A stretch of 60,307 nt of DNA. It comes from an uncultured Collinsella sp. GTDB taxonomy: Bacteria > Actinomycetota > Coriobacteriia > Coriobacteriales > Coriobacteriaceae. The notes under the pieces are model-generated. The model searched no databases. It saw only the letters and a program-made list of their open reading frames with translations, and had not been told where the DNA came from. The position numbers and the translations under genes were made by a program. The stretch's first letter is position 1. Each line of letters opens with the position of its first letter. Of the stretch, positions 26,297 to 33,863 are shown one piece after another. Location of the stretch: the NCBI GenBank assembly GCA_900543025.1, contig UQPP01000009.1, positions 1-60,307 of the forward strand, in the 5' to 3' direction.

Positions 26297-27089
26297 GCTT
26301 GATCACCTCTTTTGCAAGGTTCATATATGCTTTTGCACCCTTATTTTGAGGTGCATAGGTAATTACCGGTTCTCCAAAAGACGGAGCTTCGGAGATTTTA
26401 ACCGTACGGGGGATTAGCGTCTTAAACGCCTTATCACCAAAGTACGATTGAACCTCCTCAACAACCTGATTCGATAGTGAAGTACGCGAGTCATACATGG
26501 TCATAAGCACACCATAGGTGTCTAAGCCCTTGTTCAGCCGTGATTTGACCATCTTCATTGACTCAAGCAGCTTCGTGACGCCCTCGAGTGCGTAATATTC
26601 GCACTGGATCGGAATCAAAACGCTGTCTGCTGCGGTCAAAGCGTTGATAGTAAGCAGGCCGAGCGAAGGAGGACAGTCAATGAAAATAAAGTCAAACTCG
26701 TCCTGAATCGGCTCAAGCAAATCTTTGAGGCGGGTTTCACGAGCAATTGCGCTTACGAGCTCAATTTCCGCGCCTGCAAGTTGAATTGTAGCCGGAATAA
26801 CGAATACCTTTTTACAATTTGTATCAAGAACAAGCGATTCTGCCGGCACATCATTCAACAATGCATCATAGATGCATTGATCAAGGTCTTCTTTTTCAAT
26901 TCCGAATCCACTGGTGCTGTTTCCCTGCGGATCAAAATCGACAATCAGTGTCTTACGACCCTGCTCACCCAGTGCTGCTGCAAGGTTTACAGCCGTCGTT
27001 GACTTACCGACGCCGCCTTTTTGATTGATGATAGCAATGATACGCGTGTCTTTTGCGCTCTTAGAACGCTTAACGTCGCGAAATCCCAC
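26289..27089 (-). CDS. parA: Chromosome-partitioning ATPase ParA (Soj)
   Basis: The 266-residue protein is a deviant Walker-A ATPase (NQKGGVGKST). FDPQGNSTSG and IDCPPSLGLLTINAL supply the other nucleotide-binding parts. It works with ParB and parS in moving origins and often affects DnaA activity. It starts with GTG nine bases after GGAGGGACC. It has a short basic N-terminal extension (MGFRDVKRSKSAKDTR), similar in kind to those of other actinobacterial ParA proteins. It is the first gene of the parA-parB-membrane protein operon. Confidence 0.96.
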   Translation of the reverse strand: MGFRDVKRSKSAKDTRIIAIINQKGGVGKSTTAVNLAAALGEQGRKTLIVDFDPQGNSTSGFGIEKEDLDQCIYDALLNDVPAESLVLDTNCKKVFVIPATIQLAGAEIELVSAIARETRLKDLLEPIQDEFDFIFIDCPPSLGLLTINALTAADSVLIPIQCEYYALEGVTKLLESMKMVKSRLNKGLDTYGVLMTMYDSRTSLSNQVVEEVQSYFGDKAFKTLIPRTVKISEAPSFGEPVITYAPQNKGAKAYMNLAKEVIKRA

Positions 27090-27128
27090 GGTCCCTCCTG
27101 GTGTGTATTAAAGCTGTCAAACGGAGGA

Positions 27129-27144
27129 TGTTTCACGTGAAACA
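27129..27144. other. parS site 1
   Basis: A perfect 16-bp palindrome TGTTTCACGTGAAACA, the Bacillus-type parS consensus, about 40 bp upstream of the parA start. Confidence 0.95.
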
Positions 27145-27167
27145 TTCCGAATCGATATCAACCGCCA

Positions 27168-27183
27168 TGTTTCACGTGAAACA
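27168..27183. other. parS site 2
   Basis: Second perfect TGTTTCACGTGAAACA, 39 bp from site 1 and site 3, so the three sites are evenly spaced at 39-bp steps. Confidence 0.95.
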
Positions 27184-27206
27184 CTGCAAGTTGTTAGTAT
27201 CCATTA

Positions 27207-27222
27207 TGTTTCACGTGAAACA
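27207..27222. other. parS site 3
   Basis: Third perfect TGTTTCACGTGAAACA, ending one base before the rsmG stop codon. Confidence 0.95.
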
Positions 27223-27223
27223 T

Positions 27224-27961
27224 CTAGGCAAGCGGATTCTTCTTTGCAACGCCATTTGCACGAGGCAATGAGACGGATGCTGGATGACTCTTCTTAAGAA
27301 CAATGAACTCCCTGTGACCCAAGCACTCAGGCAAATCAATTGCGTCATTCAGAAGCAAAGTGAAGCCGCAAATCTTTGCAGCTGACATGCCAGAAGCAAG
27401 CTCCTCATCCGAAGGATTGCCCTTGGTGATAACAAATAGCCCTCCATCCTTGAGGTACGGAGCCGCATACTCAACAAGAATCGGTAGAGGGGCCAGTGCG
27501 CGGGCGGTTACAACAGAGAACTGCTTCTTATGGCTTCGAGCATATTCTTCAAGACGATCATGAACCGCATGAGCACGTTTCAATCCAAGAGCATGGACAA
27601 AGGAATTCACAGCATCAACCTTCTTGCCAACAGAGTCAATATAAGTAGCTTTACGATGCGTGGTTATGGTTAATGGAATACCAGGGAAGCCCGCACCTGT
27701 TCCCATATCGAGCAAAGCTCCCTCAGGAGCCTTATTGATATATGGGAGCAAAACAAGTGAGTCAAGGATATGAAGTACTGCAGCATCTTCTACGTTAAGA
27801 ATACGGGTGAGATTGGTTGTCTTATTTGTTTCAAGAACCAAATCCAAATGCTGGATACATTTCCTCAGCTCAACATCAGTTACGCTGAAGGAATACTCTT
27901 TGCAATAGGAAGTTAGACGACTCAACATCTCGTCAGCCTGCTGATCAGTAAGTACTAACAA
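27224..27961 (-). CDS. rsmG: 16S rRNA (G527-N7) methyltransferase
   Basis: RsmG (GidB) uses SAM to methylate G527 of 16S rRNA. The 245-residue form shows NLTRI, DSLVLLPYI, the SAM-binding LLDMGTGAGFPGIPL and VTARALAPLPILVEY. I place the start at TTG 27961, seven bases after AAAGGAG. A longer in-frame ATG at 28072 would put the start inside the jag terminator and coding end, so it is rejected. The family length of about 210-240 agrees. The gene and parAB are visibly AT-richer than jag and yidC. Confidence 0.92.
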   Translation of the reverse strand: MLVLTDQQADEMLSRLTSYCKEYSFSVTDVELRKCIQHLDLVLETNKTTNLTRILNVEDAAVLHILDSLVLLPYINKAPEGALLDMGTGAGFPGIPLTITTHRKATYIDSVGKKVDAVNSFVHALGLKRAHAVHDRLEEYARSHKKQFSVVTARALAPLPILVEYAAPYLKDGGLFVITKGNPSDEELASGMSAAKICGFTLLLNDAIDLPECLGHREFIVLKKSHPASVSLPRANGVAKKNPLA

Positions 27962-28007
27962 CGAAAGCTCCTTTCTGACAAAAATCAGTGTATCGAGAAC
28001 TTTTGAC

Positions 28008-28040
28008 AAAAAAAAGGGGACGTGGAAACCACGTCCCCTT
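28008..28040 (-). terminator. Rho-independent terminator of the rpmH-jag operon
   Basis: A perfect 12-bp stem AAGGGGACGTGG/CCACGTCCCCTT with a three-base loop runs into TTTTTTTT on the minus strand. Confidence 0.92.
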
Positions 28041-28058
28041 AGCATAAGCTCGAGTAGA

Positions 28059-28628
28059 TTATCGAGCAACAATCACTACATGGCGATCAGGGTCAGAACC
28101 CTCAGAATGAGTATCGACCGCATCATTGCCGCGAAGTGCAATGTGAACCAGTCGGCGCTCGTAGGCATTCATGGGCGGAAGCGAAACACTCTTGTGAGTG
28201 CGGATGGCGCGCTCGGCAGCAGACTGAGCCATGGAGGCAACCTTGTCCTGACGGCGGCTCTTGTATCCCTCGACGTCCACTACAACCGGATACCTAAAGC
28301 CAAGCTTGCGGCTCACCAGCAAAGAGAACATAACCTGAAGGGCATCAAGGGTGCGACCATGACGGCCAATGAGAACAGCAAGATCGGGAGCCGTTACATC
28401 CAGAATCAGCTCACCCTCGTCACCCTCATACTCATCGATGGGAGAGTTGGCGGCATCGAAGTGCGAAAGGATGGAACGCAGGATGGAAATCGCAACATCG
28501 GCAATGGTGTCGAGCTCCTCATCGGTCAGCTCTTCACCAGCCTTGTAGCGCTGTGCAATCTCGGGATAATCGCCCGCGACCTGCGGGGCAACCTCCTCAA
28601 GCATATCCTCGATGATCTCTTCAGACAT
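28059..28628 (-). CDS. jag: RNA-binding protein KhpB/Jag
   Basis: The 189-residue protein has an N-terminal acidic region, a KH domain (LAVLIGRHGRTLDALQVMFSLLVSR) and a C-terminal R3H domain (PPMNAYERRLVHIALRG). KhpB/Jag binds RNA with KhpA and affects cell-wall and division gene expression in Gram-positives. The dedicated Jag_N domain of Bacillus appears to be missing or replaced by the acidic stretch. The ATG at 28628 follows GGAG. It lies directly downstream of yidC, the classic position. Confidence 0.92.
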   Translation of the reverse strand: MSEEIIEDMLEEVAPQVAGDYPEIAQRYKAGEELTDEELDTIADVAISILRSILSHFDAANSPIDEYEGDEGELILDVTAPDLAVLIGRHGRTLDALQVMFSLLVSRKLGFRYPVVVDVEGYKSRRQDKVASMAQSAAERAIRTHKSVSLPPMNAYERRLVHIALRGNDAVDTHSEGSDPDRHVVIVAR

Positions 28629-28672
28629 AACGTACTCCAAAAGTTAGGTACCTAAATAAGATTGATATCCCA

Positions 28673-29443
28673 CTACTTCTTCTTGTGCGGGCGCGGCTTC
28701 TTCTCTCGACGAGTGACCTCAACCTGCAGCGGCGCGTTCTTAAGACGCTCCTCCTCATCGGCCTTGGCCTTCTCGATAACCTTCTGCGTCACAAAAATCT
28801 GCTGGATAACCTGCCAAGCAGACGAGACGTCGTAGTACAGCAGAACACCAACGGGAAGGCTCCAGCCCATCCAAAGCATCATGACCGTCATGACAACAGC
28901 CATCATACGCATGCTCTGAGCCTGCTGGCCGGTCTGGTTGCGCGACATATAGAGCTGCGGAATCAGGGTCAGGACGGCGAACAGAATCAGGCAGACCAGC
29001 GCAGGCAGCGCAACCATAAAGCCATCGGCAAAGGAAGCGCTCGGCGTGGTGGTCAGGTCGGGCAGGATGTTGAAGAACGAGAACGTGCCGTCGTTAAAGT
29101 ACTGCGGCAGGTTGCGCAGCAATGTAAACAGGGCGAACAGGATAGGCATCTGGATCAACAGCGGCAGACAGCCAGCCATGGGGTTGAACTTGTTCTCGCT
29201 GTAGAACTTCTGCATCTCCTCGGCCTGGCGCTGAGGATCGTCGGCATAGCGCTCCTGGATCTCGAGCATCTTGGGCTGCAGCACCTGCATGCGAGCCGTC
29301 GACTTGGTCGACTTGAGCATGAGCGGCGTCAGCAGCAGACGGATGATGACCACCAGGATGATGATGGACAGGCCCCAGTCGACCGCAAAGGTCTGGATGA
29401 GCTTGAGCAGCTCGAAAAGGATGTTAACGATCCAATCCCACAT
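28673..29443 (-). CDS. yidC: Membrane protein insertase YidC
   Basis: The 256-residue protein belongs to the Oxa1/YidC/Alb3 family and inserts and folds membrane proteins with or without SecYEG. It has the five-helix core with the conserved Arg in the first core helix (IIRLLLTPLML), a cytoplasmic coiled hairpin (VLQPKMLEIQERYADDPQRQAEEMQKF) and a basic C-terminus (EKKPRPHKKK) that can touch the ribosome. It lacks the large periplasmic domain of Gram-negatives and the lipoprotein cysteine of Bacillus SpoIIIJ. It sits between yidD and jag. Confidence 0.95.
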   Translation of the reverse strand: MWDWIVNILFELLKLIQTFAVDWGLSIIILVVIIRLLLTPLMLKSTKSTARMQVLQPKMLEIQERYADDPQRQAEEMQKFYSENKFNPMAGCLPLLIQMPILFALFTLLRNLPQYFNDGTFSFFNILPDLTTTPSASFADGFMVALPALVCLILFAVLTLIPQLYMSRNQTGQQAQSMRMMAVVMTVMMLWMGWSLPVGVLLYYDVSSAWQVIQQIFVTQKVIEKAKADEEERLKNAPLQVEVTRREKKPRPHKKK

Positions 29444-29472
29444 GTAAGTTTTCCTCCGATAGCGAGTGCCCG

Positions 29473-29697
29473 CTAGGGCACAGGGTCATAACCGCCGACG
29501 TGCAGGGGATTGCAGCGAGCGATGCGCCTCACGGCAAGCCAGCAGCCTCTCAAAACACCGTACTTCTCAATCGCCTGGACGGCGTATTGCGAGCACGTTG
29601 GGTAATAAATGCAGGCGTCAGGCAATAAGGGCGAAATAACCTGTTGATATATGCGAATAGGAGCGATGGCAACACGTCGCAAAACGTGATTGCTCAT
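29473..29697 (-). CDS. yidD: Membrane protein insertion efficiency factor
   Basis: The 74-residue protein has the strong family signature LPDACIYYPTCSQYAVQAIEKYG, of which YYPTCSQYA is most conserved, and a DPVP end. The N-terminal amphipathic part (RRVAIAPIRIYQQVISPLL) associates with the membrane. YidD aids YidC. It overlaps rnpA by four bases and is followed by yidC. Confidence 0.94.
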   Translation of the reverse strand: MSNHVLRRVAIAPIRIYQQVISPLLPDACIYYPTCSQYAVQAIEKYGVLRGCWLAVRRIARCNPLHVGGYDPVP

Positions 29698-30032
29698 CGC
29701 TCCTCCCCGGCAACGCCGGCGCGTTTCACAAGCGAACGCAATGCCTTGTCCATCTCCTGCGGCGAGGAAACCCTCGTCTTGGGAGTTGCGAACAAGATGA
29801 TGTCATAACCCGCAACGGGAAATCCGCAGCTGCGGGCGGCCTCGCGCATCACACGCTTAGAACGGTTGCGCACGACAGCACAACCGAGCCGTTTAGCACC
29901 AACGAAGGCGACCCTTCCGGAGTCGCCTTCGCCAACCGATTCACATATGGTCATTCGAATCAGAGGGTGATTGAAACGACGCCCCTGACTGAACACATGC
30001 TCGAAATCTTGCCGAGACTTAATAGTCTTCAT
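29694..30032 (-). CDS. rnpA: Ribonuclease P protein component
   Basis: The 112-residue basic protein pairs with the RNase P RNA to trim tRNA 5' leaders. It has the early SRQDFEHVFSQGRR segment, VGAKRLGCAVVRNRSKRVMREA with the RNR motif, and a basic tail. Start by ATG; it overlaps yidD by four bases and follows rpmH by 20 bases, the standard order. Confidence 0.94.
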   Translation of the reverse strand: MKTIKSRQDFEHVFSQGRRFNHPLIRMTICESVGEGDSGRVAFVGAKRLGCAVVRNRSKRVMREAARSCGFPVAGYDIILFATPKTRVSSPQEMDKALRSLVKRAGVAGEER

Positions 30033-30052
30033 GCGAGATGTGTGTATCGCTG

Positions 30053-30187
30053 CTAGACAGTGAGACGCTTGCGGCCCTTGGCGCGACGACGGGCGAGCAC
30101 GGCACGACCACCCTTAGTGGCCATACGGGCACGGAAGCCATGGGTCTTGGCACGCTTACGCTTATTAGGCTGATACGTACGCTTCAT
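30053..30187 (-). CDS. rpmH: Ribosomal protein bL34
   Basis: The 44-residue very basic protein MKRTYQPNKRKRAKTHGFRA... ends in RRRAKGRKRLTV and is a typical L34. The ATG at 30187 follows AGGAGGAAC; the in-frame extension upstream is not needed. It heads the rpmH-rnpA-yidD-yidC-jag operon, transcribed away from the origin. Confidence 0.97.
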   Translation of the reverse strand: MKRTYQPNKRKRAKTHGFRARMATKGGRAVLARRRAKGRKRLTV

Positions 30188-30532
30188 CTTAAGTTCCTCC
30201 TGCTGCATTTCGAGTGTCCGCGGGGGCGCGGACGCAGATATAGACACGTGAGCTTGAAGATTGTAGGGAAATCAATGTTCAAATGTCAAGAAATCGAAGG
30301 TAAAAGGTTGCGCAGTTCACACGGTTCCCCCATAAGCCAAGCTCGATTTAGTGGTGCATGGCAACTTTTCACGATATTTCATCGAGTTTTCAACAGGTCA
30401 TGTTGGCAATGTTGAGAACTTTTCGCCCGTTTTCCAAAGTTTTCAACAGGTTTTGAAAAGTTGTCGAAAGATGAGAAACATTGCACGGTGAGCTACTATT
30501 TGTTCGAAACCTTTTGAAAGATTGCGAGCAGC
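30188..30532. other. Probable replication origin, left part (rpmH-ATPase gap)
   Basis: This 345-bp AT-richer gap holds two perfect copies of GTTTTCAACAGG at 30386-30397 and 30439-30450, plus related fragments (GTTTTCCAAAG at 30430-30440, TTTTGAAAAGTTGTCGAAA nearby). The same 12-mer occurs inverted downstream of dnaA. They probably serve as DnaA boxes but differ from the common TTATCCACA. It must also hold the divergent rpmH and ATPase promoters. Confidence 0.65.
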
Positions 30533-31885
30533 ATGTCTGACGACTTTTACACCATGGTCGATTCCGGAGACCCGGCACCCGACAACGAGCACATCACCGG
30601 CGTGCGCGAAGAGCGTGCGGAAGGCGAGCAGACGACCACGCAGGCGCCAAAAGCCATGTACGCCGCGCGCATTGCCGTCTATGACGACATGCTGTCGACA
30701 CCGCGGGTGATCGTCATTGATCCGCAAGATGTCCGCACGTATTTGGAAGAGACGACCAACACCGTCTACCAGTGCATGAAAGAACAAGGTGGCCATATCT
30801 CGCTCATGGTCATCCGCGAGATTGTCGAAAACTTTATCCACGCGCACTTTGCCGAGCCCATCATCTCGATTCTGGACGGCGGAGACACCATCCGCTTTGC
30901 TGATCAAGGACCCGGCATCGACGACAAGGAGCGCGCTTTCGACTTTGGCGTTACCAGCGCAAACAGCAAGATGAAGCGCTATATCCGTGGAACCGGAGCA
31001 GGTTTTCCCATGGTGCAGGAGTATTTGGAAAACGCCGGCGGTGCCGTATCCATCGAGGACAACATGGGCAACGGCACCGTGGTTACGGTAAGTCTGAACC
31101 CTAAACGCGTACAGGAAATCGAGCGTGCCGGCGGACGCGGTGCTGCCGTGCGGCCCGAGACGGATCAGCCCACATATCCCCTGCCGGGAGCTTTTGCGCA
31201 GCAGCCCATGGCAACGCAGCAGATGCGGCCCCCCGTGGGACAGATGCAGCAGCCCGGAATGCTTCCTACACAAGAGTCCCAGGCGGCATCGATGTCGATG
31301 CCGCCAAACATGCCAGAGGCCATGCCGCTGGCGGATCAGGATGCAGCAGCAATGCAGCAGGCGACGGGGGTACCGGGTGGCCAGAAAATGGGCTATCAGC
31401 CGTACCAACAGGGATATCCATATCAGCAGATGCCGCCACTGGGGTATGGCCAGCAGTTCCCGCAGCAGTACCAGCAGGGATATCAGCAGCCGTACCAGCA
31501 GATGCCGCAGCAGCAGTACAACCCCTGGGCCCAGCAGATGCCTCCGCAGCCTTACCAACAGTGGCCTCAAAGTTTTCAACAGCAAATGCCGCCGATGCAG
31601 AGTTCTCAACAACCAGCAGCTCAAATGATGTATCCTAGTGCAGCAAATCAGTATGCACAGCCACAACCGGACGTGTTCGTAAGCGATCGCGGCAACGCCG
31701 CGCTGGGCTATCTGGCGCAAAATCAAGCGTGCGGCGCAACCGATCTTGCGAGGGCGTTTGGAAACTCGGCCCCCACTTGGTCACGCACGCTCAATGACTT
31801 GGCGCAGGCCGGCTTGGTCATCAAACATGGCCAGAAATACCATCTGACCGAACTCGGCGCCGCTCGCGTGCGAGCTCAGAGCTAA
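30533..31885 (+). CDS. GHKL-type ATPase with Q/P-rich linker and C-terminal winged helix
   Basis: The 450-residue protein lies between the origin gap and dnaA. Residues about 55-190 form a GHKL (histidine-kinase-like) ATPase without a phospho-accepting HisKA helix: N box around Glu96-Asn100 (REIVENFIHA), G1 DQGPGI (124-129) and G2 RGTGAGFPMV (152-161). Residues about 190-380 are a low-complexity Gln/Pro/Met linker with repeats of YQQ and PYQQMP. Residues about 381-450 fit a winged helix (ACGATDLARAFGNSAPTWSRTL, then LVIKHGQKYHLTELG). The ATPase half resembles anti-sigma kinases such as SpoIIAB. A role in control of initiation is a guess from position. It ends 15 bp before dnaA. Confidence 0.8.
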   Translation: MSDDFYTMVDSGDPAPDNEHITGVREERAEGEQTTTQAPKAMYAARIAVYDDMLSTPRVIVIDPQDVRTYLEETTNTVYQCMKEQGGHISLMVIREIVENFIHAHFAEPIISILDGGDTIRFADQGPGIDDKERAFDFGVTSANSKMKRYIRGTGAGFPMVQEYLENAGGAVSIEDNMGNGTVVTVSLNPKRVQEIERAGGRGAAVRPETDQPTYPLPGAFAQQPMATQQMRPPVGQMQQPGMLPTQESQAASMSMPPNMPEAMPLADQDAAAMQQATGVPGGQKMGYQPYQQGYPYQQMPPLGYGQQFPQQYQQGYQQPYQQMPQQQYNPWAQQMPPQPYQQWPQSFQQQMPPMQSSQQPAAQMMYPSAANQYAQPQPDVFVSDRGNAALGYLAQNQACGATDLARAFGNSAPTWSRTLNDLAQAGLVIKHGQKYHLTELGAARVRAQS

Positions 31886-31900
31886 AGAACGGGAGAGACA

Positions 31901-33625
31901 GTGGACGAGGAAGCAAGCATCATCCTGGGGGATGCCATCGCCTTTTGCCAGCGCGACGGCCAAGATGCACGCCTCATCAACATGCTGGGGCAATCGCGCG
32001 CCATAAGCCTGACCGAAGATACGCTCACGATCGAGGCCCCCTCGCGCTTTGCCATCGCGCAGCTCAAAAAGCATCAGCCGACTATTGAGGCTTATCTGGA
32101 AGAAATCGCCTTTGCACCGATCGCGCTCGACATCGTGGCACCGCAAGGCGTCGCGACGGAATCCGCCGCCGCGACGGCGCCCGCCACGGCTCCCGCTGCT
32201 TCCCCGGCGGTGCCGGCCTCCGCAGGCGACGTGTCGACAATCGAGCACCAGCACAGCGATGTTTCCCGTGAAACCATGGCACCGTTGCCGACCGCGGCGG
32301 CGACGTCAACGAACGCACCCGTCACGCACATGCCCATCGCTCACGACGCAGCGGCGGGCGCGGATTCGGGCATTGCAATCAAGAACACGCTCTCGGCCGA
32401 TGATTTTCGTCGCATGATGAACCAGATGAAGGGCGGAGCGCCGACCAAATCCACGCAAACTGCGACCCCCGCTTCACCCGTGCCAGCACCGACCGTGCCG
32501 GCCGAGCAGAATACGGATGGAGCCCCGCTCGCCGCGAACTCAAAATTTACCTTTGAGAACTTTGTCTACGGACCCGAGAACAGCCATGCCTATCGCTCGG
32601 CACTCAAGTTTGCCGCCCTCGCGGACGAGCGCGGCACGTGCACATCGCTGTTCATCTACGGCAAATCGGGCCTGGGCAAGACGCACCTGCTGCTTGCCAT
32701 CAAAAACGAGCTCGCCGAGAAGTCGCCCGAGATCAAGGTCAAGTATGCAAACTCCCAGGCGTATCTGGACGACCTGATGACCGAGTTCGACCGTCAAAAG
32801 AAGAGCAACGCCCCCATCATGCAGGCGTACCACGGCGTGGACGTGCTCATCATCGATGACATCCAAAACATCATAGGCAAGCGCGCGAGCGTGGACTACT
32901 TTTTCCAGCTCATGGACGAGTTCATCCGCAACAACAAGAAGGTCGTCATCGCGGCAGACCGCGCCCCCAAGGACCTGAGCATGGACGAGCGTCTGACCAG
33001 CCGCTTCAACGCCGGCATGCTCTGCCTGGTCGCAGAGCCCAGCTACGAGATGAAATACAAGATCTTGCAGCGCTATTACGAGAACACCATCGTCGCCGCT
33101 CCCGAGGCAGGCGACGACTCGCTGCTGGCGGCCTATGGGGGCGACGGCGGGCACCTGACCGACGAACACTTTAAACACATGGCCGAGGTGTCGGGCACCA
33201 ACATCCGCGAACTCGAGAGCTTCTGCGAGCGCTGCGCCGGCGAGGCGGGCGACCGCGAACGCGAGGGCGGGGAGCTCACCTTTGACGATATCGACGCCAT
33301 CGCCAGCCAGTACTTCGACACATCGGCCAAAAAGATCAACGTGCAAACGGTTCAGTCCGTCATCGAAGAGCAGTACGGCGTGACGCACGAGGAGCTCATC
33401 GGCCCGCGTCGCAACGCCAATATCGCCAAAGCGCGCCATATCGCTATCTACCTGGCCATCGAGATGTGCGAGATGACGACCACGGCGGTGGGCGCCGAAT
33501 TTGGCAACCGCAACCACTCGACCGTCAGCACGAGCTACAAAAAGGTCCAGAAGATGATCCAGGAAGACCGCACCGTCACCGAAGATCTCAAGTCGCTGCG
33601 CGATAAAATTACACTGCGCTCGTAG
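31901..33625 (+). CDS. dnaA: Chromosomal replication initiator DnaA
   Basis: The 574-residue protein has a divergent domain I (1-80) and an Ala/Pro/Thr-rich domain II linker (about 80-210). The AAA+ domain III shows FTFENFVYGPEN, Walker A GKSGLGKT (254-261) and Walker B VLIIDDIQ. Domain IV ends the protein. The DNA-recognition segment reads GNRNHSTV (535-542) where most DnaA proteins have GGRDHTTV, so the Asp and first Thr that contact the DnaA box are Asn and Ser. It starts with GTG after GGGAG. A parS-like site lies inside the domain II coding region. It is first of a replication cluster with dnaN, recF, dciA, gyrB and gyrA. Confidence 0.97.
   Translation: MDEEASIILGDAIAFCQRDGQDARLINMLGQSRAISLTEDTLTIEAPSRFAIAQLKKHQPTIEAYLEEIAFAPIALDIVAPQGVATESAAATAPATAPAASPAVPASAGDVSTIEHQHSDVSRETMAPLPTAAATSTNAPVTHMPIAHDAAAGADSGIAIKNTLSADDFRRMMNQMKGGAPTKSTQTATPASPVPAPTVPAEQNTDGAPLAANSKFTFENFVYGPENSHAYRSALKFAALADERGTCTSLFIYGKSGLGKTHLLLAIKNELAEKSPEIKVKYANSQAYLDDLMTEFDRQKKSNAPIMQAYHGVDVLIIDDIQNIIGKRASVDYFFQLMDEFIRNNKKVVIAADRAPKDLSMDERLTSRFNAGMLCLVAEPSYEMKYKILQRYYENTIVAAPEAGDDSLLAAYGGDGGHLTDEHFKHMAEVSGTNIRELESFCERCAGEAGDREREGGELTFDDIDAIASQYFDTSAKKINVQTVQSVIEEQYGVTHEELIGPRRNANIAKARHIAIYLAIEMCEMTTTAVGAEFGNRNHSTVSTSYKKVQKMIQEDRTVTEDLKSLRDKITLRS
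32260..32275. other. parS-like site inside dnaA
   Basis: TGTTTCCCGTGAAACC matches parS at 14 of 16 positions. It lies in the poorly conserved domain II region, where coding constraints are weak. Confidence 0.5.
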
Positions 33626-33863
33626 GGAAATAGAGACACCTGTTGAAAACTTGTCGAAACCACGGGCATAAGGTGTCTAAAACCCAACCCGCGGTGATGA
33701 AAAGTTTTGCGCAGGTTTTGAACGTGGAAAACTACCCCCGTTGCACACAGGTTGCTGTCGATTCTCTTTCTGGGTCTGACCTGCGTCTTTGGGAGTAATC
33801 AACAGTTTCGTCAGTGCTATTACTATTATTAAGATATTTATATCTATAGAAAGGTATTAAAAG
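33626..33863. other. Probable replication origin, right part (dnaA-dnaN gap)
   Basis: The gap holds one inverted copy of the 12-mer (CCTGTTGAAAAC at 33639-33650) and looser relatives such as GTTTTGCGCAGG, GTTGCACACAGG and TTTTGAACGTGGAAAAC. A very AT-rich tract follows (33815-33860, with TATTACTATTATTAAG) that could be the unwinding element or the dnaN promoter. Confidence 0.6.

Noticed and set aside
27998..28072. An N-terminal extension of RsmG to the ATG at 28072
   Set aside because: It would start inside the end of jag and run through the jag terminator; the TTG at 27961 has an ideal ribosome binding site and gives the family length.
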